NCBI GenBank assembly: GCA_022796795.1
Contig: JAAWJI010000036.1
Coordinates: forward strand, 1 to 41,605
Direction of reading: 5' to 3'
Source: Lachnospiraceae bacterium
GTDB lineage: Bacteria > Bacillota > Clostridia > Lachnospirales > Lachnospiraceae
Length of the DNA stretch: 41,605 nucleotides
The number at the start of each line of letters is the position of its first letter. Positions within the stretch are counted from its first letter, which is position 1. Of the stretch, positions 1 to 8,133 are shown piece after piece. A model generated the notes under the pieces. It saw only the letters and a program-made list of their open reading frames with translations. It was not told the origin of the DNA and searched no databases. Both the position numbers and the translations under genes were made by a program.

Positions 1-176
1 TCAATTATACCATCAAGTGCAGGTTTGTGCCTTTTTTATGGACTAAAGTATTGATTTTTCAAGGTTCAGCACACCAATCGGTGTGGGAAGTTTGAGTTAA
101 AAAGTAAAAGCCAAAACGGAAAGTGTGTCTTTCTGTCCGCACAAGGTATAAAAATCCAGGAAAGAGAGGAAAACGC
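1..176. other. Upstream flank of first gene
   Basis: No gene is visible. A short perfect hairpin (CACACC at 70-75, loop AATC, GGTGTG at 80-85) lies here. I could not find a convincing -35/-10 pair for the gene that follows; TATAAA at 147-152 has no matching -35 element. The ribosome binding site AGAGAGGA lies at about 162-169. Confidence 0.4.
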
Positions 177-1181
177 ATGAACAGTTATGAGCGGGTTATG
201 AATCGATTGGAAGGAAAACCGGTAGACAGACTTCCAAATTTCAGTTTGGTAATGATGTTTGCAGCAAAGCAGCTGGGAGTTACCTTTGGAGAATACGTCA
301 GTGATTATCGCCTGTTGGCAGACGGCGCCTGCCTGTGTCATGAAAAATTTGGTATTGATATGCTTTGTGCAATCTCGGATCCTATGCGTGAGGCGGAAGG
401 TCTGGGAGCGGAGGTAGTGGTTCCGATGGAGGGTGTCCCTTATTCACCGGTGAAACGTATTCAGAAATTATCTGATATCGATTCCCTAAAGGTGGTAGAT
501 CCTGCTTCCAGCCGACGGATGCATGACAGGCTGGAAGCTGTCCGCCTGATGAAGAAAAGAAGCAAGGGAGAAGTACCAGTAGTTGGTTGGGTTGAGGGGG
601 CCATTGCAGAAAGCTGTGATCTGATGAATATGCAGGAGTTTTTTATGAATCTTTTGGATGAACCAGAGGAGATGGAACACCTCATGGACATTTGTATGGA
701 ACAGTGCCTTTTATTTGCAAAGGAACAGGTTTTGGCAGGAGCTGATATCATTGGTCTGGGAGATGCGGCTTCCTCTCTGATTGGACATGCATTATATGAA
801 GAATTTGCGCTTCCCCGCCAGCAGAAAATGATTCAGGAAATTCATGCTATGGGAGCAAAGGTAAAGCTGCATATCTGTGGAAATGTGAATCCGGTATTGG
901 ATCTTATTGCACAAACTGGAACAGATATCGCAGACTTGGATTTTATGGTGGATATAGAGCGGGCAGCAGAAATCTTACCAGAAAGCTGCAGTATTTGCGG
1001 AAATTTTGATCCTGTACAGATCCTATATCAGGGAACGCCTGAGCTGGTAGCAAAAGAAGTAAAAAGATGTAAAAACCTGCGAGAAAAAAACCGCAATTTT
1101 ATTGCCCCCGGCTGTGAGATTCCTAGAGATTCTTCGCTTGAAAATTTATTTGCCATGCAAAGGGCCATTGAGGAAAAATGA
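177..1181 (+). CDS. UroD/MtaA-family methyltransferase-like protein
   Basis: This 334-residue protein belongs to the uroporphyrinogen decarboxylase fold superfamily, in the branch that includes the corrinoid methyltransferases MtaA, MtbA and CmuA. The N-terminus has the family signature (ERVMNRLEGKPVDRLP). A His-x-Cys pair (H232, C234 in LHICGN) and a distal Cys (C313 in APGCEIP) match the zinc ligands these methyltransferases use to activate a thiol acceptor. I therefore infer methyl transfer between a corrinoid protein and a thiol or pterin, not haem synthesis. The start at 177 follows AGAGAGGA with good spacing; an in-frame extension to 123 is possible but has no ribosome binding site. No corrinoid protein gene lies nearby. 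The two-component pair downstream may control it or a neighbour outside the window. The substrate cannot be told from sequence. Confidence 0.85.
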   Translation: MNSYERVMNRLEGKPVDRLPNFSLVMMFAAKQLGVTFGEYVSDYRLLADGACLCHEKFGIDMLCAISDPMREAEGLGAEVVVPMEGVPYSPVKRIQKLSDIDSLKVVDPASSRRMHDRLEAVRLMKKRSKGEVPVVGWVEGAIAESCDLMNMQEFFMNLLDEPEEMEHLMDICMEQCLLFAKEQVLAGADIIGLGDAASSLIGHALYEEFALPRQQKMIQEIHAMGAKVKLHICGNVNPVLDLIAQTGTDIADLDFMVDIERAAEILPESCSICGNFDPVQILYQGTPELVAKEVKRCKNLREKNRNFIAPGCEIPRDSSLENLFAMQRAIEEK

Positions 1182-1234
1182 AAATATCTGAATTATTTAT
1201 ATGGAAAAATATTCCAGAAACTTGAAAGTCAAGG

Positions 1235-1263
1235 TTGATATATCGGAATGATTTCCTTATAAT
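1235..1263 (+). promoter_or_regulatory. Sigma-A promoter for the two-component pair
   Basis: TTGATA at 1235-1240, a 17-bp spacer and a perfect TATAAT at 1258-1263. It lies between the UroD-family gene and the sensor kinase, so the kinase and regulator are probably transcribed separately from the upstream gene. Confidence 0.75.
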
Positions 1264-1349
1264 TAATAATGAATTAAAAAACGAGTCGTTGCAAAGTGGA
1301 TGAAACACCATCTATGGAGCAGTGGCCCTGGCGTATAGAGGAGAAAGGC

Positions 1350-2816
1350 ATGTTTTCCAGGCGCAGTATCCGTTTCCAATTAGCATTTTATCTGATTCTT
1401 GCCATGCTGGCCTGCGTATTTGTAACGTTATTTTCGAACAGGCAGGTATCCTATCTGTTATCCGAATCAGCCAGCCTCTTTGGCTGTAACCAGAGGCTGG
1501 CCGATTTCTATTCTACGATAGAACGCATGGACAATAAGGCCCGTGATTATCTCTACTCACAAAACGAAGAAGATTTTGAGGAATACCAGAAGCTGGATAA
1601 GGATGCCAGAAAATGTCTGGAGGACTGCAAAAAGATCGTAAATGCGAAGACAGCCCAGAAAATCACACGGCTTGGGTATATGCTGGATTACTACTATATG
1701 CCCCTGGAAACCTTTCGGACTAAGGGTACCCCCCAATATGAAACAGACCGGATCCTGCTCTACAGAGGCCAGCTAATCATAGCCACCGCTACCCGTTATT
1801 ACAGCATCCTGGCAGATTATATGTCGAACCATACCCGGGAAGTGCAAGATCAATGGCTCCAGCAAAGAAACATTCTGCTGGCAGGATCCTTAACAATTGT
1901 ATTTCTTGGGCTGCTCTTTGGAATCACATATATTATTAGCATTGATCGTCCGGTACGCACGATTGTGGAAAATATCCAGCGGATGAAACATGAAAATTAC
2001 GAATTTGCTCCCCCAATTTCAGGTGCAGAGGAGCTGGTACTTCTGGATGGGGCTTTCCGTGATATGGCAAACCGTGTACGCCAGAATATGGAAACTCTTA
2101 AAGAAAATGCAAGGCTGGAACAAGAGCTTTTGCAAAAGGAAAACGAGAATCTCATGATGACGAACCTTGTCACGGAGGCTGATCTGCGGAATCTGCAGTC
2201 CCAGATCAATCCTCATTTTCTCTTTAATACTATGAATATGATCTCCAAGAGCGCCTATATGAACGGGGACGAGCAGACCTGCCAGCTTATGGAAAAGCTT
2301 TCCGCTTTTTTACGGTATGCCTTGGATAAGGCAGAGAAAATTTCTTCTTTGTATGAGGAATTTGAATCTATCAAAAATTATCTCTTTATTCAGAAAAAGC
2401 GATTTGGTGACCGAGTAAAATTTATTGTGGGAATACAGGAAAATATACCCAATATCTCTATGCCGGCAATCATCCTTCAGCCGCTGGTAGAAAACGCGAT
2501 CATCCATGGCATTGGAAATATGACGGGTCAGGCGTGTGTCATAATCGGCGCATCTTATGGGGAAAACTGTCTAAAACTTCATATTGAGGATAATGGGGCG
2601 GGAATGGACGCGGAACAGCTGGAGGAGCTTCAGATCTATCTGCATCAAATTCGGAAAGGTCCCGCTTCCTATGGAATAAAGAGAAGCATTGGCATTGGGA
2701 ACGTATGTCGGCGGTTATACGCCTTTTTTGGTGAAGATGTGGAATTTATAGTGGAGAGTGAGGAAGACTGTGGAACCATAGTCACAATTAGGATTCCTGC
2801 GGAGGAAAATCTATGA
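1350..2816 (+). CDS. YesM/LytS-type sensor histidine kinase
   Basis: A membrane sensor kinase of 488 residues. An N-terminal membrane helix (FQLAFYLILAMLACVFVTLF) and a second near residues 175-200 (LAGSLTIVFLGLLFGITYII) bracket an extracytoplasmic sensing region of about 140 residues. A HAMP-like linker and coiled coil follow. The kinase core has the PF06580 motif QINPHFLFNTMN with phosphoacceptor H289, an N-box (LVENAIIHG) and a glycine-rich ATP lid (DNGAGM, GIGNVCRRL). The ATG at 1350 follows AGAGGAGAAAGG; a GTG at 1296 in frame lacks a ribosome binding site. The stop overlaps the response regulator start by 4 bp (ATGA), so the two are translationally coupled. Such pairs usually control sugar or peptide uptake genes; the target here is unknown. 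Confidence 0.9.
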   Translation: MFSRRSIRFQLAFYLILAMLACVFVTLFSNRQVSYLLSESASLFGCNQRLADFYSTIERMDNKARDYLYSQNEEDFEEYQKLDKDARKCLEDCKKIVNAKTAQKITRLGYMLDYYYMPLETFRTKGTPQYETDRILLYRGQLIIATATRYYSILADYMSNHTREVQDQWLQQRNILLAGSLTIVFLGLLFGITYIISIDRPVRTIVENIQRMKHENYEFAPPISGAEELVLLDGAFRDMANRVRQNMETLKENARLEQELLQKENENLMMTNLVTEADLRNLQSQINPHFLFNTMNMISKSAYMNGDEQTCQLMEKLSAFLRYALDKAEKISSLYEEFESIKNYLFIQKKRFGDRVKFIVGIQENIPNISMPAIILQPLVENAIIHGIGNMTGQACVIIGASYGENCLKLHIEDNGAGMDAEQLEELQIYLHQIRKGPASYGIKRSIGIGNVCRRLYAFFGEDVEFIVESEEDCGTIVTIRIPAEENL

Positions 2817-4342
2817 ACCGAAAACTTCGTATTTTAATTGTGGAAGATGAAGAGATTGAAAGAAAAGTACTGGAAATGATGTTGAAATATAATCGGCAGG
2901 ATATTGGGGAAATGTATTTTGCGGAAAACGGAATTGAAGCGCTCTCCCTCTTTAGGGAAAAGTTACCAGATATTGTTCTGATGGATATCAATCTTCCCGG
3001 AATCAACGGTCTGGAAACCATTCGTCAGATGCAGCTTATGTGCACTAGCGTCCGTTTTGTAATTCTCTCTGCCTATAATCTGTTCAGCTATGCTCAGGAG
3101 GCCATTCGCTTGAACGTATTTGATTTCCTTATTAAACCCATTCAATTGGAGGAGATCCAGAAAATCATATCCAGGCTGTCTATGGAAATCCAGCAGCAGG
3201 AGGAAAGTCTGGAAACCTATACCAGACAGATGGAAAAGCTGAAAACTATACGCCCCCTTCTGGAAAGCGATTGTATTTACTCCATTGCCTCCATGCACTC
3301 TAACACATCTATTACTACCATCTTTGATTTCCTTCAGACACCTATCAGCTCCGGTTATGTATTTATTGCTAAAGGTGAGGGAGGCACAATACACTTTATT
3401 CAGGAAATTAAACGTCGTATGCGATACATGACTATGGAATGCCTGGGAGATATCATCAATAATCTCTGTGTATTCGTAGCTCTGAGTGATGCCGTACTAC
3501 GGAGAAATCAGATTAGGGAAATGCTGCAACACATTATCGAAACCATGGGAAATACCGGTTCTTCCATTCATATCGGAGTGGGAAGCATCAGCGAGCCCAA
3601 CGATGATTTAAAGCTATCCTATAACCAGGCCCTGTTAGCTGTACAGTATGCAGAACAGCAGAATAAAAAACTCCTGTTCTATGATGAGGTGAATGAGAAT
3701 CTGGACCCCCCTAGAGAATATGATATCCGGACAGCGGCTTCTTATGTGGCAAACCAGATAATTGCAGGAGATACGGTCAGGATTACAAAACAGGTGGACG
3801 AAATGTTTGCTTTTATGCAGATGAATCTCAAGCACCGGGAAATTCTGTCTAAAGTATACTGGTTCTATGCCCTGGTATGCAGTAATCTTACGAACCTGGA
3901 TATCCAGGCTATATTTCTGGAACCCAACCAGATTCTGGAATACAAGGATATACCCGCACTAAAAGAGCTTCTTACATCAAATCTTACTGCTCTTGCAGAT
4001 ATAAGAATCAACCAGAATAGCCCAAAATCCATCCAGGCTGTCGAAGCAGCGATCGTTCTTGTACAAACCAGGTATATGGAAAATATAACTTTGGAATCTG
4101 TGGCAAAAGAACTGAATTTTTCTCCCTATTATCTCAGCAGGCTTTTTAAAAAATCCACGGAATATACCTTTTCAGAATTTTTGACCAATTACCGGATTGA
4201 AAAGGCAAAGGAATTTCTCGCAAAGGGAAATATGAGTATCAAGGAGGTTACCTTTGCAGTGGGCTTTAACAGCCAGGGATATTTCGCAAAAATATTTAAA
4301 AAGTATACAGGAAATTCCCCCAGCGAATACAGCAAAAAATGA
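2813..4342 (+). CDS. YesN-type response regulator, AraC DNA-binding domain
   Basis: A cytoplasmic regulator of 509 residues and the partner of the kinase immediately upstream. The receiver domain (about 1-125) shows the acidic pocket E11/D12, phosphoacceptor D58 (IVLMDINLPG) and the conserved lysine in DFLIKP. A middle region of about 270 residues has no motif I can name. Two helix-turn-helix units of the AraC type occupy about residues 405-509 (ITLESVAKELNFSPYYLSRLFKK, then IKEVTFAVGFNSQGYFAKIFKK), ending in the usual GNSPSEY. The ATG lies inside the kinase stop region, which fixes the start. Phosphorylation would be expected to switch on a nearby promoter, but no matching target operon is visible downstream, where a recombinase follows. 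Confidence 0.92.
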   Translation: MNRKLRILIVEDEEIERKVLEMMLKYNRQDIGEMYFAENGIEALSLFREKLPDIVLMDINLPGINGLETIRQMQLMCTSVRFVILSAYNLFSYAQEAIRLNVFDFLIKPIQLEEIQKIISRLSMEIQQQEESLETYTRQMEKLKTIRPLLESDCIYSIASMHSNTSITTIFDFLQTPISSGYVFIAKGEGGTIHFIQEIKRRMRYMTMECLGDIINNLCVFVALSDAVLRRNQIREMLQHIIETMGNTGSSIHIGVGSISEPNDDLKLSYNQALLAVQYAEQQNKKLLFYDEVNENLDPPREYDIRTAASYVANQIIAGDTVRITKQVDEMFAFMQMNLKHREILSKVYWFYALVCSNLTNLDIQAIFLEPNQILEYKDIPALKELLTSNLTALADIRINQNSPKSIQAVEAAIVLVQTRYMENITLESVAKELNFSPYYLSRLFKKSTEYTFSEFLTNYRIEKAKEFLAKGNMSIKEVTFAVGFNSQGYFAKIFKKYTGNSPSEYSKK

Positions 4343-4363
4343 TTCTGCAATAGGAGAGAAACC

Positions 4364-4405
4364 ATGAATTACAAGTCATTGATTCAGGCGAATCGTATGT
4401 GCTAG
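4364..4405 (+). CDS. 13-residue reading frame, possible gene remnant
   Basis: ATG at 4364 is preceded by AGGAGAGA at a proper distance and encodes MNYKSLIQANRMC followed by TAG. It is too short for a domain. It may be a leader peptide, or the 5' stump of a gene lost when the recombinase locus arrived. There is no independent evidence that it is made. Confidence 0.2.
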   Translation: MNYKSLIQANRMC

Positions 4406-4496
4406 GGTAATGATATCGTTTTTGTTTTCATGGATCCCGTAGACAAAAGAAGCAGGCCGCAGCTATTTTGCTGTTGGTTTAAGAAGGAGGAAAAGG

Positions 4497-5339
4497 ATGA
4501 ATGATCGGATCACGGAGAAATTGTTGGGCAGCTATGAGGAGTATCTGATACAGAGGGAGTACGCGAGAGGAAGCATAGAAAAATATCTGCGGGATATCCG
4601 GGCCTTTTTACGGTGGGCGGGAGAACAGGCGCTGACAAAGGGACTGACTGCAGGGTGGAAGGAGGAATTGATTCAAAGAAAATATGCGCCTGTAACGATA
4701 AATTCCATGCTGTCCGCCCTGAACGGAATTCTGGGATTTTTGGAGCTTACGGAATTTCAGGTTAAGTTTTTAAAGATTCAGCGCAAGATGTTTCGGGAGC
4801 AGGAACGGGAGCTGGGCAGGGATGAGTACGAAAAACTCCTTTCTGCGGCTCATAAAAAGGGAAATATACGCCTGGAACTTCTGCTGGAAACCATCTGTGC
4901 CACAGGGATTCGAGTGTCCGAGGTGCGCCACATGACCGTGGAGGCTGTGCGGCAGGGGAGAGCCAGTATTTGCCTGAAGGGAAAGGTGCGCACCATCCTG
5001 ATTCCGGCAAAGCTTGGCCGCAAGCTGTGGAAATATTGCAGAGGGCGGAGGATCAAATCCGGAGAAATTTTTCTTACAAGAAGTGGAAAATCCCTGTCCC
5101 GCCGACAGATTTGGGGAGAGATGAAGAAGCTGTGCAAAGAAGCGGTGGTTGAGCCTTCTAAGGTATTTCCCCATAATCTCCGGCACCTCTTTGCCAAAAC
5201 CTATTATAGAGTATACCAGGATATTGTGAAGCTTGCAGATATCTTGGGACACAGCAGTGTGGAAACTACGAGAATTTATCTGATTTCCACCGGGGAAGAA
5301 CATGCCCGGCAGATCGATGGGCTGGGCTTGGTCAGCTGA
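4497..5339 (+). CDS. Tyrosine recombinase (XerC/D-like integrase)
   Basis: A site-specific recombinase of 280 residues. Residues 1-95 form the SAM-like N-terminal arm-binding domain (YLIQREYARGSIEKYLRDIRAFLRW has the usual form). Residues 105-275 form the catalytic domain with the full active-site set: R139 (ATGIRVSEV), a lysine in KGK at 162-164, H226 and R229 (PHNLRH), H252 (LGHSS) and nucleophile Y261 (TRIYL). It therefore looks intact and active. The start follows GGAGGAAAAGG. It is about as short as stand-alone invertases and Xer proteins and lacks the extra arm-binding region of many phage integrases. No phage or transposon genes adjoin it. Its stop codon lies 4 bp before one copy of an inverted repeat that encloses a promoter-bearing segment, which suggests that it inverts that segment. 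Confidence 0.92.
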   Translation: MNDRITEKLLGSYEEYLIQREYARGSIEKYLRDIRAFLRWAGEQALTKGLTAGWKEELIQRKYAPVTINSMLSALNGILGFLELTEFQVKFLKIQRKMFREQERELGRDEYEKLLSAAHKKGNIRLELLLETICATGIRVSEVRHMTVEAVRQGRASICLKGKVRTILIPAKLGRKLWKYCRGRRIKSGEIFLTRSGKSLSRRQIWGEMKKLCKEAVVEPSKVFPHNLRHLFAKTYYRVYQDIVKLADILGHSSVETTRIYLISTGEEHARQIDGLGLVS

Positions 5340-5342
5340 GAC

Positions 5343-5363
5343 AACAAAATCGTTATTTTGTGT
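5343..5363 (+). repeat. Left inverted repeat, candidate recombinase site
   Basis: This 21-bp site matches the reverse complement of 5684-5704 at 18 of 21 positions, including a perfect 12-bp core (TCGTTATTTTGT at 5350-5361). It is itself a dyad, ACAAAAT (5344-5350) and ATTTTGT (5355-5361) around CGTT, as expected of a tyrosine recombinase core site. It starts 4 bp after the recombinase stop codon. Confidence 0.65.
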
Positions 5364-5386
5364 GTTAAACCAGAACAAAATATAAT
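5358..5386 (+). promoter_or_regulatory. Promoter inside candidate invertible segment
   Basis: TTGTGT at 5358-5363, a 17-bp spacer and a perfect TATAAT at 5381-5386. The -35 element overlaps the inner end of the left repeat, and the -10 lies inside the segment. As sequenced it points right, away from the recombinase. Inversion would turn it towards the recombinase gene. The -35 element is weak (3 of 6). Confidence 0.5.
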
Positions 5387-5683
5387 CTTGCTTACATAGA
5401 TTTCCTAAAAATTATAGCATAGAGGAGGGGGAGATTCAAGGTGCTTTGAGATTTTTCCGGCTGTCCGAGCTGATCATAGCGGCTGGGAGCATGTGAATGT
5501 TCCCTTTCTGGGAAAAAATTATAATTTGTGCAGAGAAAAAAGGCCTCTGAAAAGGACGTTTCACAGGCCTTATTTTTCTCTGCCTTTTTTTGTCCAAAAG
5601 TTCCTCTCAGCCGTCCGTTCTGGCTCCATTTTTCCATAATGAGAAGTTCCAGTACCTTATCCATAAGGCAGAGAAGCATTTGT
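5364..5683. other. Candidate invertible DNA segment without genes
   Basis: This 320-bp stretch between the inverted repeats has no credible gene. It holds a rightward promoter at its left end and a large hairpin at 5530-5583. When read from its right end on the other strand, the repeat also supplies a -35-like TTGTTT with only a poor -10 (TATGGA). The segment is thus asymmetric, as expected of an on/off promoter switch. Which orientation turns on the downstream genes cannot be told here. Confidence 0.5.
5530..5592. terminator. Large bidirectional hairpin terminator
   Basis: A 13-bp stem with one mismatch (AAGGCCTCTGAAA with TTTCACAGGCCTT) is nested inside a second perfect 11-bp arm pair (GCAGAGAAAAA with TTTTTCTCTGC, 5530-5583). 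On the plus strand a T-rich run follows (CTTTTTTT to about 5589). On the minus strand the inner stem is followed by TTTT. It lies inside the candidate invertible segment, so it could end the recombinase transcript in both orientations or act as an attenuator for the promoter at 5358-5386. Confidence 0.7.
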
Positions 5684-5704
5684 AAACAAAATAACGAATT
5701 CGTT
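5684..5704 (-). repeat. Right inverted repeat, candidate recombinase site
   Basis: This partner of the 5343-5363 site lies in inverted orientation with 18 of 21 matches; the perfect part is ACAAAATAACGA at 5686-5697. It lies about 110 bp before the first gene of the downstream cluster. Confidence 0.65.
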
Positions 5705-5815
5705 TGCATATTTTTGTTGCAGAATTCAAAAAAGACCAGGGGAGCTGGGAAAATACCCAATATTTATTAAATTTCAATAGATAGAGGAAGAGGCAGGGGC
5801 GGGAGGAAATGGAGC

Positions 5816-6241
5816 ATGCTTACAAAGGGAGAAGAAATACAGGGAATTTTATGCGCGGAGCTGTGGTTCTGCGATGTCAGCTTTCATAAAAAATGCGCAA
5901 AATTCAGAGATACGAGGAACACGGAAATTTTAATGCCCTACAAAGAGCTGGTGGTTGCTTATCTGGAAGTCGGCGACGAAAGGACAGGAATGGCAACGCA
6001 TCCGGAGCTTGCGGAGGTAACAGAGGCCCTGGAGGGCAGCCTGATTCTATATGATCGGGAATACAGGCGGATACAGTTGCGCTCTGTGAGAGCGGATGTA
6101 AGAGCAGGGGCGGTTCTGAAGCAGCTGGCAATTCATGCGCCCTATCTTTTTTTCGAATATATGCCCTGGATGGATCAGGGGGATCCGGATGAATTTTCCA
6201 GAATCCGGGAGATGGTTTCTGTTATGAGAGCTGTTTTCTAA
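5816..6241 (+). CDS. Unknown small cytoplasmic protein of surface-protein cluster
   Basis: The 141-residue product is not recognised. It has no signal peptide or membrane segment. It is moderately acidic, with a central stretch (LVVAYLEVGDE) and a basic middle (YDREYRRIQLRSVRADVRAG) that suggest a compact globular fold. The ATG at 5816 follows GGGAGGA with an 8-bp gap, a strong initiation site, so it is likely a real gene. It is the first gene after the candidate invertible segment and lies 66 bp before the BTAD regulator, so the two are probably co-transcribed. A regulatory or partner role with that regulator is a guess from position only. Confidence 0.6.
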   Translation: MLTKGEEIQGILCAELWFCDVSFHKKCAKFRDTRNTEILMPYKELVVAYLEVGDERTGMATHPELAEVTEALEGSLILYDREYRRIQLRSVRADVRAGAVLKQLAIHAPYLFFEYMPWMDQGDPDEFSRIREMVSVMRAVF

Positions 6242-6307
6242 AGAAGCGATGGAGAAATCCAAACGGTTTCCCAGAAGGGATATGGATTCAGAAGAGAGAA
6301 GGATTCT

Positions 6308-7540
6308 GTGGAGTTTTCCAAGAGGCTGTCAAAAACTGAAAATCAGGCAATGGAGGGGCGTTCAGGTATTATGGAAGGAAAAAAGGTGGTGTATTTCAAG
6401 CTGCTGGGTTCATTTTCCTATATGGATTCAGAAGAGGAAACTGGGGATCAGGAAATTTCGGCTTTGAATGTGGGAAAGAAGACCTTATCATTTTTGCAAT
6501 ATCTACTGGTGAATCATGGGCGGAATATCTCTGAGGAGGAGCTTATCGAACAATTCTGGATCGGGAACAGCAGTGATCCTGCCAATGTACTGCGGGTGAC
6601 GCTGTTTAAGGTGAGGAGGCTTTTGAAAAAAATGCTGCCCCAATATGAGAATGTGCTTTTGACATTTCCCGGCTATTACACCTGGAACTCAGAATTTTCT
6701 CTGCAGCTTGACACAGAGGAATTTGAGAGGATCTGCCTGACAGCCAAAAGGGCGGTAGAGGAGGAGCGATGTGAACTCTCGCTTCGGGGGATTGCTTTAT
6801 ATAAAGGAGATTTTCTCTCTGCCAATGACAGCGAATGGGCCATGCTGCTTCGGCAGTATTATCGGACGCTCTATCTGGATCTCTGCAAAGGGGCGCTGTC
6901 GCTGCTGAGCAGGGAGGAGCGGTGGATGGAGATTGTCAGCATTTGTGAGCAGGCATACCAGACGGACTTCACCGTGGAGGATTTTACCGTATATCGGATG
7001 CAGGCCTTGATTGCCCTGGGACAGCCGGAGCAGACCATAGAAAAATACCAGATTTTTCGGGATAAAATGCTGCGGGAATTAGAGATGCCGCCTACAGAAC
7101 GGGTGGAACAGCTATATATCCTGGCGGCGGGATTGGGGAAGGAAGATGTGGGCGTACAGGAGATCCTGGATCTGGTGTGTGAGGAGGAGCCAGATCAAAG
7201 AGCCTTTTTTTGCACCTTTGAAATATTTCAAAGTATTGTTGCGCTGGAACGGAGACATTGTGCCCGCTCCCAGCAGCCGTCTTCCCTGGTCATTGTGAGC
7301 CTTGACCAGGAAGGGGCCCCGGCAGCAGATGCACGGAGGCTGGAGCGGGTTTTGCTGGACAGCCTTCGTGCCGGGGATCCTGTGGCGCGGCTGGGGGCAG
7401 GCTCTTACATACTGATGCTGACGGGCGCCAGCTTAGAAAATGCCAGACTTGTGATGAACCGGATTGATTATACCTTCTGCAGAACTTATCGCCGCTCCAA
7501 GGCCAGTCTGTCTTACCGTCTTGCAGCATTACATTCCTGA
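6308..7540 (+). CDS. BTAD/SARP-type regulator with degenerate GGDEF-like C-terminus
   Basis: This predicted cytoplasmic transcription regulator has about 410 residues. Residues 28-125 resemble an OmpR-type winged helix (LSFLQYLLVNHGRNISEEELIEQFW, then NVLRVTLFKVRRLLKK). Residues 133-275 match a bacterial transcriptional activation domain (TEEFERIC, then the TPR-like GQPEQTIEKYQIFRDKMLRELEMPPTE). The C-terminal 110 residues end in DPVARLGAGSYILMLTG (about 357-373), which resembles the core of a diguanylate cyclase (RxGGDEFxxLL) with the catalytic residues lost. The start is uncertain: GTG at 6308 follows AGAGAAGG, while ATG at 6371 follows GGAGGGG with a long gap. It lies between two small unknown genes and upstream of the surface protein, which it probably controls. 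Signal bound unknown. Confidence 0.78.
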   Translation: MEFSKRLSKTENQAMEGRSGIMEGKKVVYFKLLGSFSYMDSEEETGDQEISALNVGKKTLSFLQYLLVNHGRNISEEELIEQFWIGNSSDPANVLRVTLFKVRRLLKKMLPQYENVLLTFPGYYTWNSEFSLQLDTEEFERICLTAKRAVEEERCELSLRGIALYKGDFLSANDSEWAMLLRQYYRTLYLDLCKGALSLLSREERWMEIVSICEQAYQTDFTVEDFTVYRMQALIALGQPEQTIEKYQIFRDKMLRELEMPPTERVEQLYILAAGLGKEDVGVQEILDLVCEEEPDQRAFFCTFEIFQSIVALERRHCARSQQPSSLVIVSLDQEGAPAADARRLERVLLDSLRAGDPVARLGAGSYILMLTGASLENARLVMNRIDYTFCRTYRRSKASLSYRLAALHS

Positions 7541-7648
7541 ATGGTCGGTACAGTTAAAAAAAGTGCATTTCAAATCGCAAAAATAATAGGCCGTTAATGG
7601 CGGCCTGATATAGTATGGCTGTAAATGAGTGAAAGGAATGGTGGCGAT

Positions 7649-8026
7649 ATGGCGCTGAAAGGGAGATTGTTTCCCTGTCACAGCCGGGAAGCAGTAGTAA
7701 TGGTACGATCATACAAAAACGGCGTCATGGACGGCTGGCTGCAGCATCCGCGATTGAATCAAAAGGAAGAGCTTAGGAGTACAGCACAGATGATTCTTTT
7801 GCTAAATGATCTGCTGGAGCTGGAAAATTGTCCAAATAGTCCGCTGCCGCTGGTTCATTCAGAGTGTGATAGCTTGGAACAGCTTACAGTATTCCGCATA
7901 CAGATTCTGTTTCGGGAGCATTACACATGGCAGGGGAAGCTGATCTGGCTCAATGAAAACCAGGAGATTGTATTTCACAGCGCCATAGAGCTGCTTTTGC
8001 TGCTGGATGAAATTCTTGCGGAGTAA
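7649..8026 (+). CDS. Unknown small protein before surface protein gene
   Basis: The 125-residue product is not recognised. It is leucine-rich with no signal peptide. A C-terminal helix (AIELLLLLDEILAE) and the pattern LTVFRIQILFREHYTWQGKLIWLNENQEIVFHSA suggest a small alpha/beta domain in which a beta hairpin ends in a helix. The ATG at 7649 is preferred because GGTGG precedes it; an ATG at 7625 would add eight residues but has no ribosome binding site. It lies 108 bp after the BTAD gene and about 100 bp before the surface protein, with no clear promoter or terminator between. It therefore probably belongs to the same operon. Its role is unknown. Confidence 0.6.
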   Translation: MALKGRLFPCHSREAVVMVRSYKNGVMDGWLQHPRLNQKEELRSTAQMILLLNDLLELENCPNSPLPLVHSECDSLEQLTVFRIQILFREHYTWQGKLIWLNENQEIVFHSAIELLLLLDEILAE

Positions 8027-8106
8027 TGGAGGTGAGAGGGAATAGATAAGAGAGAAACGTTCAGGGAAGAACGAAAGATTTAAATTTTGGAAGGAGGAAG
8101 TCGGAA

Positions 8107-8133
8107 ATGAAAGAAAAAAGCATTTTGGGATGA
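8107..8133 (+). CDS. Eight-codon frame overlapping surface protein start
   Basis: The strongest ribosome binding site of the region (GGAGG at 8093-8097) serves the ATG at 8107, not the in-frame ATG of the surface protein. This frame reads MKEKSILG and stops at a TGA that overlaps the ATG at 8130 (ATGA). Either ribosomes reinitiate at 8130, or one more A in the A6 run (8114-8119) would fuse the frames to give MKEKKHFGMKALSILL, a textbook signal-peptide N-terminus. Confidence 0.45.
   Translation: MKEKSILG

Noticed and set aside
4412..4425. Third possible recombinase site (ATCGTTTTTGTTTT) upstream of the recombinase gene
   Set aside because: Only the first six bases align well with the 12-bp core at 5350-5361 and no dyad is present; probably chance in T-rich DNA.
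4497..5704. Prophage or integrative element carrying the recombinase
   Set aside because: No structural, replication or transfer genes, and no flanking direct att repeats or tRNA were seen; the inverted repeats fit a local switch better.
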